This document shows, piece after piece, positions 19,707 through 30,410 of a stretch of 64,000 bases of DNA. The stretch lies in assembly GCA_002049455.2 (NCBI GenBank), contig KV918796.1, positions 1 to 64,000 of the forward strand. The letters run 5' to 3'. The notes under the pieces were generated by a model. It was not told where the DNA came from and did no database searches. It saw only the letters and a list, made by a program, of their open reading frames with translations. The stretch is from Porphyra umbilicalis. Taxonomy: Eukaryota; Rhodophyta; Bangiophyceae; Bangiales; Bangiaceae. Each line of letters opens with the position of its first letter. Positions within the stretch are counted from its first letter, which is position 1. The position numbers and the translations under genes were made by a program.

Positions 19707-19714
19707 GTGCAGAC

Positions 19715-20546
19715 GGCACGTGCTTGGTGGTGCGCGCCCCGGACGCCACAAGTGGCGCCCAGGCAGCCGCCGCAGGGGCGACGCGCAGAAGGAATGCGTC
19801 ACGCGCAGCGACCCAGGCGGCACGGTCGACCTCAAAGAGGTTGGCCACATCGCCCGGGTCGGGCGCCGCCCCGCCCTCGGCAGGCCCCGCCGCCGCCGCC
19901 GCACCCGCGGCCGGTGGCGCGGCTGCAGCAGCCGCCGCAGCCGCCGCCGCACGTGCGGCAACCGCCCGCTGCTTGCGGGGGTTGCCGTCGCAGAGCGCCT
20001 CGTGGGCGCTCAGCGAGCTGCGGCCGCGGCGTCGCGCCGTGCGCTACGCCCGCTGGCAGTAGCGGCACCCCCCCAACCCGAGGTCCGCCGCCACCGCCGC
20101 CGTACGTTCGCCGATCTTGTGGGCGCGGGCGATGTGGGTGAAGCCCCGCGTCGACCGCACCCCGTCCGGAAGTACAACAGTGCAATCCCGGGCGGGGCAC
20201 GTCGCGGGACCCCCTCCGCCACCGCCGCGCCCGCCGCAGCCGCCGCACCTCCGCCCGCGACGCCCGCAGGGCCCGCCAAGGCGCCCGCCGCGTCACCCGC
20301 CGCCGCACCGACCGCCGCCGCCGCCGCCGCCACCGCTGCACCGCCGTGTTGTCCGGCCGCCCCTGCCGCGGCCCAACCCGCCGCCGAGCCGCCACCATCG
20401 ATGGCAGGCCCGGCCGCCGCTCCACCCCCGGGTGGCGCACCCGCCGAAGCGGGGTGGCCACTCCCTCCCCCAGCGGACGCGGGCGCGGTGCTTGTAGACA
20501 CGGCGCCTGCGCCCGCACCCGCGCCAGCCACGGGGTCGTCACTCAT
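19715..20546 (-). pseudogene. LINE ORF2, copy 2, N-terminal part (zinc fingers)
   Basis: Starts at the ATG at 20,546, overlapping the ORF1 stop as in copy 1. It holds an Ala/Gly/Pro-rich linker, the first C2H2-like finger and the CRYC...HEALC finger, with an in-frame TAG at the same place as copy 1 (about 20,044-20,046). A frame change precedes the first finger. About 87 bp near 19,890-19,980 is absent from copy 1. The ORF continues beyond the hAT at 12,229. Confidence 0.75.
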
Positions 20547-23500
20547 GGCGACCTTCGCCGCTGACGCGGGCCGCCGCGCCCGGCCGATAAGGCCCGGGCG
20601 TGGCGGGGGGTGAAGGCGGGTGCGTGAGTGCCAGCACGGCAGGCGCGGCAGCCCCGGCCGGCGTCGCCACCGCGGCAGCCGACCTGGTGGTGAGCGGGCC
20701 GAGCAGGCGGCGGCGCTTGGCCGAGGCTGGCGACGCCACCGGCGACACGGAGCGCGGCCGCATGGCCGCGCGGGCCGGGCGCGGGCGCGCGCCGGCAGCG
20801 CGGGCGGGCGACCGCGTCGGCGCGCCCGTACGCGCAACTGCGGATACGCGGGGCGGTCGCCGCGGCGGCACGCGCGGGCGGAAGACCGGCGTCCCGTCGT
20901 CGCCTGCCGTGGCGCCGCCGTCGGCAACGCCGCGTTTGCGAACGCGGCGCGCGGATGGCAGTTCGACCGCGGCGGCCGCCACCGCATCCGCGATCGCGGC
21001 CGCCGTGGGCGGCCGCAACGGCGGAGGCGGAGCCGACAATCCCGCCGCCGCCGACACGCCCAGCGTGAGCGAGGCGGTGGCAGTGGGGGCGCGGCGCCGG
21101 CGACGGCGACAACCAGGCGTGCCCGCGGCCGCCGGCAGCCGGAACGGCACAGGCGACAAGGGGGCAGGAAGCCACGCAGCCAGCAGCGGCGGCAGCGGCG
21201 CGCCGCGGCCGGCGACCGGCGACGATGGCAACGCGGGCGGCGCCACGAGCGCCGCAGGCGTGCGCGGCGACGGCAACGAGGCCCGCGTTAACGGCGGCGC
21301 GGCTGCGGCGGCGACAGCGGCAGAGGGCGTGGCGCGCGTCGCACCGCGCGCCAGAGTCGTGGGCGCGGGCAACGGGGGCGGTGCCGCCGAGGGCGACGTG
21401 GCCCCGCCGGCCGCGGCCGCGACACGCGCCCCGACCGCGTTCTGTGTCGGTGGGGTACGTGCGCGGGCCGCGGGCGACGTGGCGGCGTCGGCGGAGGCGG
21501 CCCCGGTCGCGGTAGCGATCGAATTTGCCGCGGCCGGGTTGGCGGCGACAATTCCCTCCATCGTCGTCGCCGCCATCCCCATCGCGCCGCCGAAGTGCCG
21601 CTCGGCGGGCGGCGGGGACGGCCGCCGATCCGCATGGGATTGGCGGGCGGGGTTCCGCCCCGCCCCGCCAACCAAAACCGGCGTGCTGCTTACAGCGCCC
21701 GCCGGCCGGGCCGCCACGCGAGCGGCGGCACCGGGCAGACGTGCCGCAGCCGGACTGGCAGCCGCGCTGGTGGCCGACCTCCCCGCGGATGCGCGGCAAG
21801 CAGGCTCCGGACGTGCGCCTCCAGGGCTTGGCGCACGGGGAGGCGCAGCGCGCCACGCCGGGGCAGCTGCGCCAGCTTGTCCAGCAGCCGCTGGCGGCAG
21901 TACCCCGCCGACACCTCCGCCGCGCGCTCGCCGCCGCCCAGCGCGCGGCGCCGAGCCGGGCCGAGCAGCGCTGGCGACCACGGGTCGACTCCGGGGAGGA
22001 CACGCAACACCGTCGCTGCGTGTTCCCGGCCCGCCGCCGCCACAAACGCGGGGACCGCAGCGGCGACCAAAGTTACCTCGGTCGCCGCGCCGCAGCGATC
22101 GACGTCCACAATGGCATGGACGTCGACCCCCGTGACTTCCGCCAGCAGCGCCCGAAGGCGGTGCTGGCGGACGTCCCGTGACACCCCCGAGACGTACAAC
22201 GTCTCGAGGGTGAGCAGCGGGGGCGGCTGCCGCCGGCCGTGCGTTAGCTCCGCCGCCGCGGCGGCCGCGCGCGCGTCCGCGTCTTCGCCCCGGACCGCCA
22301 TCCGCCCTCGCGCCTCACCACAGTCGTCCCCTTCGAGGCCGCCGGCCCCCCGGCCGGCAGCACCCTCGTCGCTTCGGGCGTCGCGCGCGACCGCATCGCG
22401 CCGCGCCCGACCCGCAACCGCCGCAAGCCAGCCGCCGCGCGCGACCGCATCGCGCTGTGCAGCACCCCCGAAAGAACCAAGACGAAACGCACCGAGCCGG
22501 ACATCTCCACCAGGGCAGTTCTCCACCATCTTGTCACTTGCCTTGGTTCTTGAAATCTTGCCACCTTGGCCGCCCTTGCCGCCCTTGCCGCCCTTGCCGC
22601 CCTTGCCGCCGTCGCCGTCCTTGCCGCCCCTTGAAACAGCGGCAGAATCTTGCACGGCGGGGGGTAGAGGGCCAACCCAGGCAGGCGCGCGAGCAGGCGC
22701 AGCACCGGCGCCCGCCGACACGCCCGCCTCAACTGCCCCCCCCCGCGCCGACCGCCGCGGCGGCGGCGGCGGCCAACCAGCGTCCACGCCTCGCCGTCGT
22801 CGGCGGCGGAGGCGCCTTGGAAGGCATGACCGCCCGCGGGTGGGGCGCCGCCAGGCGCCGCGCCGCCGCCGGGCTCGTCAATGCCCGGCGGCGGTCCGCC
22901 GGCACCCCGGCCACGCCCACCAGCGGCGGCCACAGCCGCCGCACCAACCGACGCAACACGCACAGCGTCGGGGGCCGCGCCAAAAGGGGGCACCCCCTCA
23001 ACCACCACCCCCGCCGCTCCGCCAACACCCCCGACCGCCCGCGCACCGTGGGGGACAACGGGCGGGCGTGCACCGCCAAGCGCACGACCGCCAGGGCGAG
23101 CACCGCGCGCGCGCGCACCGCCGGGAGCACCGCCGGCCGCACCCGCAAGAGAAAAAAGACCACCGCCGGCACCCAGACCGGCGCCCGACACGCCCCCGTC
23201 AGCACCGGAAAGGTGGGGCCCCCCCCCACAGGGGGGGACCGACAGACACCGCCCCCCCGCGCCAGCACCCAAAGCGGGCCCGGCGGCAAGGGGACGCAGC
23301 GGCAGACCGGCAAACCCCGGATCCACGGCCGCAGCCGCCGGAAAAAGACCGCCAGTGGGCGGGGGGAGGGGGGGGAAGGCCCCCCTACAGGTCCCCCGAG
23401 AGGAAAGCCGACAGCGCGCCCGCCAGGGGCGTGCGGGGGTGCGACGCCCGCTCTCACTCCCGTACGGGCCGGTGGTGGCGGCGAGCGGCAAGACCGGTCG

Positions 23501-23921
23501 CCGACCACAAACGCGGGGACGCGATTGGACTGGATTGCGCAAATTATGCGATCCAGTAATTCCAATCGCGCCACCGGCGTCGCCGTAGTGCTCACGAGGT
23601 CGAGAACCGCCGCCACAGCGGTCCCCGCCGCCACCACCTCTGCCCCCCCCCCGCCATCACACACGCCCCCCCCCCCCCTCCAACCGCACAAACAAAGAGT
23701 CTCGATGCCCCCCGTCCCCGATCCGCCCAAAAACTCCCGCGCCGCCGCCGCCCCGCCCCGTCGTCCTCCCCCGCCGCCGGCCCCAAACGCCCCCCAACGC
23801 CCCGATTCTCCACCCACGCGCCCCCCCCGCGCACCAAAAGAAGCGCAAGGGTGGCGGGGACGTCCCCCCGCCCCCCCGCACCGCCAAAGCGAGCCCTACC
23901 ACCTGTAAAATCGAGAAATCA
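20539..23921 (-). pseudogene. LINE ORF1 and leader, copy 2
   Basis: Matches copy 1 ORF1 throughout but the frame is broken into at least three pieces: about 21,981-20,539, 22,787-21,690 and an upstream piece. The LETLYVSGV segment (about 22,225-21,780) and the Gly/Lys repeat (about 22,560-22,620, one unit different from copy 1) are both present. One break, near 21,780, is a one-base difference in a C run (CCCCGC against CCCCCGC in copy 1). Confidence 0.75.
23907..23910 (-). terminator. Pol III T4 terminator of tRNA-Asp
   Basis: TTTT on the transcribed strand 12 nt after the tRNA 3' end, inside a run repeated after every tRNA copy in the array. It would also stop Pol III transcription from entering the LINE. 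Confidence 0.6.
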
Positions 23922-24006
23922 CTCTCCCACCGGGAATTGAACCCGGGTCTCCCGCGTGACAGGCGGGCATACTGGATGTTGTCCAGGACCACTATACTAT
24001 GGAAGA
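23922..24006 (-). tRNA. tRNA-Asp(GUC) with a 13-nt D-loop insertion; intact head of the LINE array
   Basis: All arms can be drawn on the minus strand. The acceptor 5' strand TCTTCCA pairs with 3' strand TGGGAGA (six Watson-Crick pairs and one G-U), and the discriminator is G. The D-stem is GTAT/GTAT, the anticodon stem CCCGC/GCGGG with loop CTGTCAC (anticodon GTC), and the T-arm CCGGG-TTCAATT-CCCGG. A normal tRNA-Asp D-loop is about 8 bases (AGTGGTCA). Here 13 extra bases (CCTGGACAACATC) sit between AGTGGT and CA, and CTGGA/TCCAG within and next to them can form a 5-bp hairpin. Ectopic D-loop introns are known in the red alga Cyanidioschyzon; removal here is inferred. A, B boxes and a downstream T4 are present. 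Confidence 0.9.
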
Positions 24007-24117
24007 GGTTTCAATGTCACCAAGGCGGTATCAGACAGATATGTACAAAAGTTCCAGTCGGGGGCATTCAGGCAGTTTGTTCGTTATCCTTGCTGTCAGA
24101 TCATCCATGTCCCTATC

Positions 24118-24804
24118 ATGTCCGTCGCGCGTGTGGCGGCGATCGAGTGGTCCGCTCCAGGATTTACTGAGGATGTCTACGCGCCTGTATATCTTGAGAG
24201 AAGCGAGTTGCGACAATATTGTAGCCCTAGTGAACGGCAGCGAGTCGCGATGTCCTCCAATGAAGAGATGGAGAGGTACGTTCTCCCTCTCGTTGTCCTG
24301 GCCACCGAAGCAAATCTCAGCATCAATCCGACACTCCCTGGCTCCTCCGGTCCGCCCCATGCGAGCAATTCGAGCGCGCAAGTTGCGGTACGCTACAACA
24401 ATAGGTTTGAGAGACAGACGTTTTCCTTTCATCCCTCCGTTGTACTGAACGCCTTTTTGTGGAACAAAGGGCCCGGTGGTGACGCTGCAGGCGGTATCTC
24501 GACGTGGCTAGGCAACAAAATGCGTGTCATTGGTGCTGCGGAGATGTCTCGACGACATTTGTGGCCGTTGGTTAACATGGGCCGTTGTGGTGAAGGGCAG
24601 GTGATGCTCGTAGCCGGCCGAGAGAAAGTGCATTTCCATAGGATGCCAGATCGGATCAATCCGTGTCTTGCATCAGAAATTGGTCAGAGCCAGTTCGGGA
24701 TCGGCAGAGACGCAGGAAACGGCGCGATTCTGGAGGGACAGAGAAACACCGAGGTGTATCTCAGCTCTACAAGACCCTTGGAGCGCCTAATGTTTTTTCC
24801 TTGA
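24118..24804 (+). CDS. Unrecognised ORF next to tRNA-Asp
   Basis: Open for 228 codons from an ATG, in a roughly 50% GC stretch unlike the LINE beside it. The composition is protein-like but I see no known domain, signal peptide or membrane segment. A shorter open stretch exists on the opposite strand (24,031-24,432), so strand is uncertain. It ends just before a non-autonomous element (24,912) and may be a remnant. Confidence 0.25.
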   Translation: MSVARVAAIEWSAPGFTEDVYAPVYLERSELRQYCSPSERQRVAMSSNEEMERYVLPLVVLATEANLSINPTLPGSSGPPHASNSSAQVAVRYNNRFERQTFSFHPSVVLNAFLWNKGPGGDAAGGISTWLGNKMRVIGAAEMSRRHLWPLVNMGRCGEGQVMLVAGREKVHFHRMPDRINPCLASEIGQSQFGIGRDAGNGAILEGQRNTEVYLSSTRPLERLMFFP

Positions 24805-24911
24805 GTGCCCACGCCACGGAGACCAGTTCTGTTTCTTTTCATGGTCAAAAATATTCTAGAACAGCAGGGAAAACCCTTTCCTCGTACTCCACAATGCATG
24901 GAATAGACCTT

Positions 24912-26136
24912 TAGGGTTGGTGAGCACGAGCAATTTTGGCCGGCGTGAGGGCGTGACACGCTAAATCACGTTAAATAACGCCCAAACACGCCCTATTCTT
25001 TTTCAGCACGCCGATCACGCCCAAAGTAGTTCCCCAAATCTTCGACTCGTAGCCCCCCCATTTTCGATATATATTAATAATCCAGTCGCCACAATGGTTC
25101 GAAGATTCGGCCGTTCTGCCAGACGGTTGTGGCGCTTCCACCTGGCTTCTATTGGCATCTACTCTGGAGGGGTATGGCCATGGGACAGCGGCATGGGTCT
25201 ATGACTCCGGACTTCAGCATGACTGAAGGCACAAGATCAGCTCTCTTTGCTGACGTCGTGAGCTTGGCTCGCAGCATGGAACGTTAACCCTCGTGTGGGA
25301 ACGATGTCGTCTGGGCATCTGCATGATGTGCCCGAGCAAGTATTCGTTCATCGCTCAAGATGCGTATCCCAGAAGTAGTCCGATGACCTACAGCTGTCGG
25401 ATGCGATATCCTTGACGAACTATTGGACTTGTAGTTCGGAAATACTTACACATGCCCCAAGCACGCCCCTTAAATGCAGGGCGTGAGGCATCACACGCCC
25501 TAAACCCAGGAATAGCACCAATAAAATGCATGCATTAAATTAAATCGGTTTAATACCTAGTTAATCTATAGATTAATCAGTTGCCGTTCTCCCGTTTTTT
25601 TTATGTGTTATCTAAATTAATGCTAGAGGACTGTAGCCTCGGGTCTCGGCCGCTGCCTGTGGTGCGACCCGCATCTTGGTGGCTGACGGTGCGGAGGCGG
25701 GGTGGTCACAACGGTGGAGAGCGGCAGCGGCGGGCGGCCTCGGCTACAGTGGCGGCTCCTCACTCACCCTCACCTCGCACTGGACGGACAACGGCGACCA
25801 CCTCGGCCTCTCTGCTCTTCTCTCTTCCCCTCAGGATGACCGACGCGCCACTCAGTGTGAAGTGTGAAAAGTCCACCACCGACAGAGCCAAGCGAGCGCC
25901 CTCGGACCAGCGACGCGGCGGTGACTTGGACGGTCAGACACAGCCCGCAGTCCAAGTCACAGGCAGCAATAAACCCATTGATTAGTTGAAAAATCGAGAT
26001 ATAATAGATTAATCTATTGATTAATCGATCCGAGATGCAAAAAAATCGCGGTTTTTTCCATCTCTGCCTAAACGAAGAGTTAAGGCACGCCCCGTGACCG
26101 GGCGTGAGCACGCCTGGGATGTGCTCACCAACCCTA
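24912..26136. mobile_element. Non-autonomous TIR element with CACGCCC subterminal array
   Basis: The ends are a perfect 16-bp inverted repeat, TAGGGTTGGTGAGCAC at 24,912 and its complement ending at 26,136. Inside each end are clusters of CACGCCC/GGGCGTG words. It shares architecture with the 31,401-32,277 element, which has an 8-bp duplication, so it is probably hAT-like. The 8 bases flanking the two ends (TAGACCTT and CTGTGGAC) do not match, so duplication is absent or lost. A second AT-bracketed unit appears nested inside. No transposase is visible. Confidence 0.75.
25535..26032. repeat. AT-bracketed insert (ATTAATCGAT-type ends), nested
   Basis: A GC-rich core of ~350 bp is bracketed by AT-rich tracts with inverted ATTAATC/GATTAAT words (25,535-25,580 and 25,970-26,032). 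A similar bracketed unit lies at 30,411-31,143. The exact ends and any duplication could not be set. Confidence 0.35.
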
Positions 26137-26560
26137 CTGTGGACGCAGGCCAGCACGAATCTTTGGCCCAAAGACCTCATTGTCGGTCCTTTTTGGTGGC
26201 CACTTCGCAGAAGATGTACTTTGCACTGTACGGGCTCTTGAAGAACGTGCGTTCCATTCTCTTTATAGCGTCCACGGATACAAGAGACTTGTGCGAAACA
26301 AAACCGAAGTTGGCGTAGATCATATGCGCGCTGGGGAACGAATTGAGGCGACAGATGCTGTGCAAAAGCCATGGCTTCTGGAGCGGACCGCCTCTGGCAG
26401 TTCCAAATTTGGTGGTGCGGGGCCTGGTGGTGTGGGACAGTTCGGCTCCATATCAGACAATGTGAGGACGGAGTGAGCCGACAGGTAACGGTCTCAGGAT
26501 TCTGACCGAGAAAAGGTGCTGGGGCAGTGGGGGACGTTGCCAGATAATTAATTATGATCG
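26137..26560 (-). other. Unrecognised sequence with a short ORF remnant
   Basis: One minus-strand frame, about 26,458-26,177, is open for about 90 codons (containing YANFGFVSHKSL and FFKSPYSAKYIF) and looks protein-like. A plus-strand frame of similar length is also open. There is no ATG near the 5' end of either and no family I recognise. It may be a fragment of a gene cut by the neighbouring elements. Confidence 0.25.
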
Positions 26561-28612
26561 TGACAACGCCCTTCACGGTCCAGTCGCATGCGACAAGACG
26601 AGATAGGAAACGCCGAAAATTGCAATCACGGATGAACGCCGTGAATGCAGCCGTGAATGCTGTGCTCGCACCTGAGGGGGGGGCGGAGGGGCGCGCTGGG
26701 GGGGGGGGGGGGAGCACAATTAGAGCATCGCTGACAAATAAAACATGTGATTTTCGATGGTCTCGTCGATTCTTACCAATGCTGACCTTACCAATAGGAT
26801 TACCCAGCGACGTGCACCCCCCCCCCGCTGCCAGCCGCCCTCTTCTCTCCGCACGGCCACCGTCGGGCTTCTGCCGTCGCAGCCGCTGCCGCAGCCGCTG
26901 CCACAGCCGCTACCCGCTGCTCACTCCCTGCCTGCGGCGGATGCCGAGGGCCGCTGTCGCCACGAGCCCAGTACCTGCGGTGGCAGTCCGGCCGCCGCCG
27001 TCGCTGCTCCATCTGCTTGCCGGTTGCGGCACCTCCCCGCCGCGCCGCGCCCCGCCGCCCCCGCCTGCCCCCCCCCCTCACATGCTTCCTCCTGGTTTTC
27101 GCTCACGCTTCCCCCACGTGTGTATATCACGCGTCAAGAATGACGGGTGACGGTTGGGGGAAGTGGTCACCGGCGGCGGACCGCTGGCAATAGGCGCGGC
27201 GGCGGCGGGTGTGCAACATGGAGTGGGACGATCCTGTAGCTTTCATCAGAGTGTTTAATGCTGCGTGTATCATCTCTGATGTCTGAGGGGCATAATAACT
27301 GCTGTTCAGAGGCTGAGCAGCAGGACGTGAGCCGGCGGAGGTTGGGGTGCTATTGTCTTTATCTGCCATGTTGAAGTGTAGAACAGGACACGAAGAAGTT
27401 GTCTGCGCGCTTAGCCACTTATACTACCGTTCATAGCGCACTTGATAGACACAGGAACGACTCACGCAGAAAAAGATGTTGTCATCGTCTCAAGAAGTGT
27501 CTCGTGCACACCCCCCACGTGAACCGATCTGGAATCCGGCAGGAAGGGCAATCCGGAACATGCCCTCGCTGTGCAAACATACGTTGTTGAAACATGGACA
27601 TCTCTCTGTTGTTTCTAGACCTCTTGAGGTCGCTGAGAGGGGGAGTGCTACTTGCTAAGCTCACAGACAGTTCCTTCATACACTTCTCTGCACATGAAAA
27701 AGGCCGCAGTGTGTGCCACTCAGCCTTTCACCACCACTCGTACCGCGTTTCCCAGCGCTACGCCCACACATCCGGAATCAGCACCCCACCCTCCCCAGTA
27801 ACAGACAATACGCCCCTCGTTTACAACGCCGCAGCGCCCCGCGCTGTCGCGGTGGCGGCCCCGGTGGATGCGCATGTCGCGACAGGGTCCGCGGGAGAGG
27901 TCAAAGGTGGCAGAGGGGGCAGCCGGCACGCAGCGGCAGCAGAGAGCGATGGCAACGGCAGCGGGGGCGGCAGTGGGGGCGGTAGCGAAGGAGGCGCGAC
28001 CGGGGCAGCGGCGACGGCCGGGTAGCAGCCGCATGAGCGGAATACGGCAGCAGCCGCTGCCGGGCGCCGGTGACATGGCGGGTGGGGGAGCACAAGGGGC
28101 GCAGGAGGCAGTCGGCACTGCGGCGGGGCGCAGGGGGCCGGCAGCGGCAGCGACAGCCGGCAGGCAGGCCGCAGGCGGGCGGCGGCCGTGCGGCCGTGGG
28201 CAGGCGGTAGCCAGGCAGCCGCAGCAAAGACGCGGCCGGCGGCAGCGGCAGAGGCCAGGTAGCGCTGTAGGCGGGGGGGGGACGACGGCGGGGGCTGCAG
28301 GAGGCAGCCGGGCAGCGAGGGGATGAGCGACGGGGGTGACGGGCTGCATCGTAGGGGGGATAGCGGGACGTCGCTGGGTATTCCCAATGATCTGTAGGAA
28401 ATAGGAAGGGATTCATGTCAGTAAGCCGGCCGGGTGTCTGCGTCAGAACGGCCCATTGGAGACCGACAGCTGGGACGTGTCTGATCGTGCCCTGAGCGCT
28501 CAGACTGAAACAACGACGCTCTCTGATTGGCCAATGTAGCATTCACGGGCAGCATTCACGGCCTGCACCCGTGAATGGTGATCCGCCCGATTCCTTCACG
28601 GACAAGACTGAA
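26560..28612. mobile_element. Possible element with inverted CCGTGAATGC subterminal clusters
   Basis: The left flank (26,570-26,670) and right flank (28,527-28,605) carry TTCACGG/CCGTGAA words in opposite order, with CCGTGAATGC repeats aligning when one side is inverted. Between them are a C-rich half (26,815-27,080) and a G-rich half (27,890-28,330) with long low-complexity open frames, which I do not call genes. No exact TIR or target duplication was found, so the boundaries are approximate. Confidence 0.4.
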
Positions 28613-28988
28613 AGGAAGCCTCGAAAGCCGAGTCGCCGCAGCATAGTTCGAAGGCTTCAAATCTCTTCAGCGAATCGGATACAAGCGACTTTAAACTTCA
28701 ATCCGGCAGATTTATGTGAATCAGGTAATAACGAGAATGCACTGTATCTCTTGTCCGTTCTCCCAAATAGAATGAGGATTCTATAGTACACCGCCACATA
28801 TACTGATCGTATTAATAGATCTTGTGAAATGCAGGGAGCTCCGTGTGCCACCTGAACTGGGCGTGCACCAGGAGCCTTCAAGCGTATCCATTTCGGGATA
28901 GCATCCGTGTATTTGGTGTTATTCGGGGTGCAGGTTGGCTTTCAAGCGTATTCCAGGCACGTGCGTGCAATACCCTGGCCTTCAGGGC
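28613..28988. other. Spacer without recognised features
   Basis: Mixed composition, short frames only. It contains the 8-bp target copy TTCAGGGC (28,981-28,988) of the next element. Nothing else is supported. Confidence 0.5.
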
Positions 28989-29358
28989 TAGGGTTGCTCA
29001 GAAAGCCCGGGGCGTCGTTAAGGGCGTCACCAGGGCATCATTTGGGCGTCGTGCGCCCCTAACGCCCCAACTCCAAAGGGCGTCAACAAGGCGTCGCGAA
29101 GAGGAAGTTTTTAGGGGGGTCCAAATGATTCAGCAGGTGGCGGCTGTGCACCTTGGTTGGGGACAGGCACCCAGTCTGGACACAAAAATGATATGTGTGA
29201 GCACGATATGGGTGCTACTTAAACGATATGGAGAATATTGAGGGTGCTACTCGGGGCGTCGTGAGGGCGTTTTGGCTGCCTAATGGGGCGTCAGTAAGGC
29301 GTCTTAGCCGTCGCGCGCCCCTGACGCCCCCGAAATAGGGGCGTCGTGCGCAACCTTA
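28989..29358. mobile_element. 370-bp MITE with GGGCGTC arrays (hAT-like), copy 1
   Basis: Begins TAGGGTTGC and ends GCAACCTTA. It is flanked by a perfect 8-bp duplication TTCAGGGC (28,981-28,988 and 29,359-29,366), as for hAT elements. Both ends are packed with GGGCGTC/GACGCCC words, about eight or more per side, around a unique core. It shares its core with the inverted copy at 53,959-54,329. There is no coding capacity. Confidence 0.9.
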
Positions 29359-29872
29359 TTCAGGGCGGTGGCGCGCTTGGCGACGCATGGACACCGGGCA
29401 CGCCGGCCGGCTCCACAGCCGCGAGCGCGCACGGGGCCACGTACAGCCACGTTGCCGTGGCGGGGGGAACGTGGGGCGGGGAAAGGGGTGCCGCCGCCGC
29501 CACCGCAGCGGCAGCGGCTCGCCGGCCTCGCGCGACGCCCACGGGCGGGGCCGTCCCTCCGCCGCGCAGCGCACCTGAGCAGGGCGGGCGGGGTGGCCGG
29601 CACGGCGCACGTGCGGGCGGGTGGGACCGACCGCCGCGCGACGGGGCGCCTCTAACCGCGCCGCTAGATGGCGTCAGAAACCGCCGACGAGCCGCCGCAA
29701 CAGAAGCCGGCGCGCAGGCACGATCACTCGCGGGTCATCGCGGGTGCGTCGAACCCCGGAAGTGGCTGCGCGCGGTCGCCGCGCGCAACTCGGGGCGGCG
29801 GGGGGGGGCAGGGGGGCAGGCGCCGTCCGGGCCCTGTGACCCTTGTGGCATGGCAGTCCTTCTCAGCCACGT
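29359..29872. other. GC-rich spacer
   Basis: About 500 bases, very GC-rich, with open frames on both strands that overlap one another and show no domain. I see no gene that can be supported. Confidence 0.4.
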
Positions 29873-30324
29873 ATTGCTGACCTCCAAAAAAAGGCGGTTG
29901 CAGAGTGGTTGCAATCATTCAACAGCGTACGTGGACCAATGGAAACGCTAAGATTCATGTGAGTTCCTTACACAGTCTCCTCATGCAGCTCTGGGCGCTG
30001 GAAACGCACATCAGGATCTCAAGAAATCTGGAGAAATTTGTTGATCTCATGACAAATCACAGGTCTGGCCCAGAACCCTCTCCATGCCCTCTTCAGGCCC
30101 AAGCAAGCGGCCCAAAAAATCTCAGGAAATCTCATTGTGGGTTGCAATGGCTCTGCGTGACCCCTGCAAGACACGTTGATTGGCTTGCAAGACTACTGGC
30201 GGCAACTCTCAGCCAATAGTACGATCGTGGCTTGTCGAACAGCCAATCCGACTTCATTTCTATGCTGCGTCGTGGGCTCTACCTGCCTTCTCTCTGCAAC
30301 CGCCATTTTTTGGAGGTTAGCAAT
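29873..30324 (+). mobile_element. 450-bp MITE family A, copy 1
   Basis: Imperfect terminal inverted repeats of about 32 bp (consensus starts ATTGCTRACCTCC, then GGCGGTTGCAGAG). The internal sequence is closely shared with the copies at 53,162-53,612 (same strand) and 59,593-60,043 (opposite strand). No clear target duplication is visible at any copy, so the superfamily is not assigned. It is non-coding. Confidence 0.85.
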
Positions 30325-30410
30325 AACTCTATTCGCTTTTCGCGTCATCGCGACTCTTCCAACGCTGACATGCCCTCAGATCATGGATTGCAGCAATATA
30401 ATGTATGCAT

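Larger units (their letters stand above)
8312..23921 (-). mobile_element. LINE copy 2, split by a hAT transposon
   Basis: The same element as copy 1, in two blocks, 23,921-19,715 (5' half) and 12,229-8,312 (3' half), separated by the hAT insertion. Removing the hAT and one 8-bp duplication restores collinearity with copy 1 around its 4,090-4,115. LINE-derived length is about 8.1 kb. It lies next to the only intact tRNA-Asp, so under stepwise insertion it is the youngest copy, and the hAT is younger still. ORF2 carries the shared TAG in the second zinc finger and a further TAG at about 11,948-11,950 (CAG in copy 1). Confidence 0.9.

Noticed and set aside
26820-28330. C-rich left half and G-rich right half as a giant stem
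   Set aside because: They have complementary composition but no long exact complementarity could be traced by eye.
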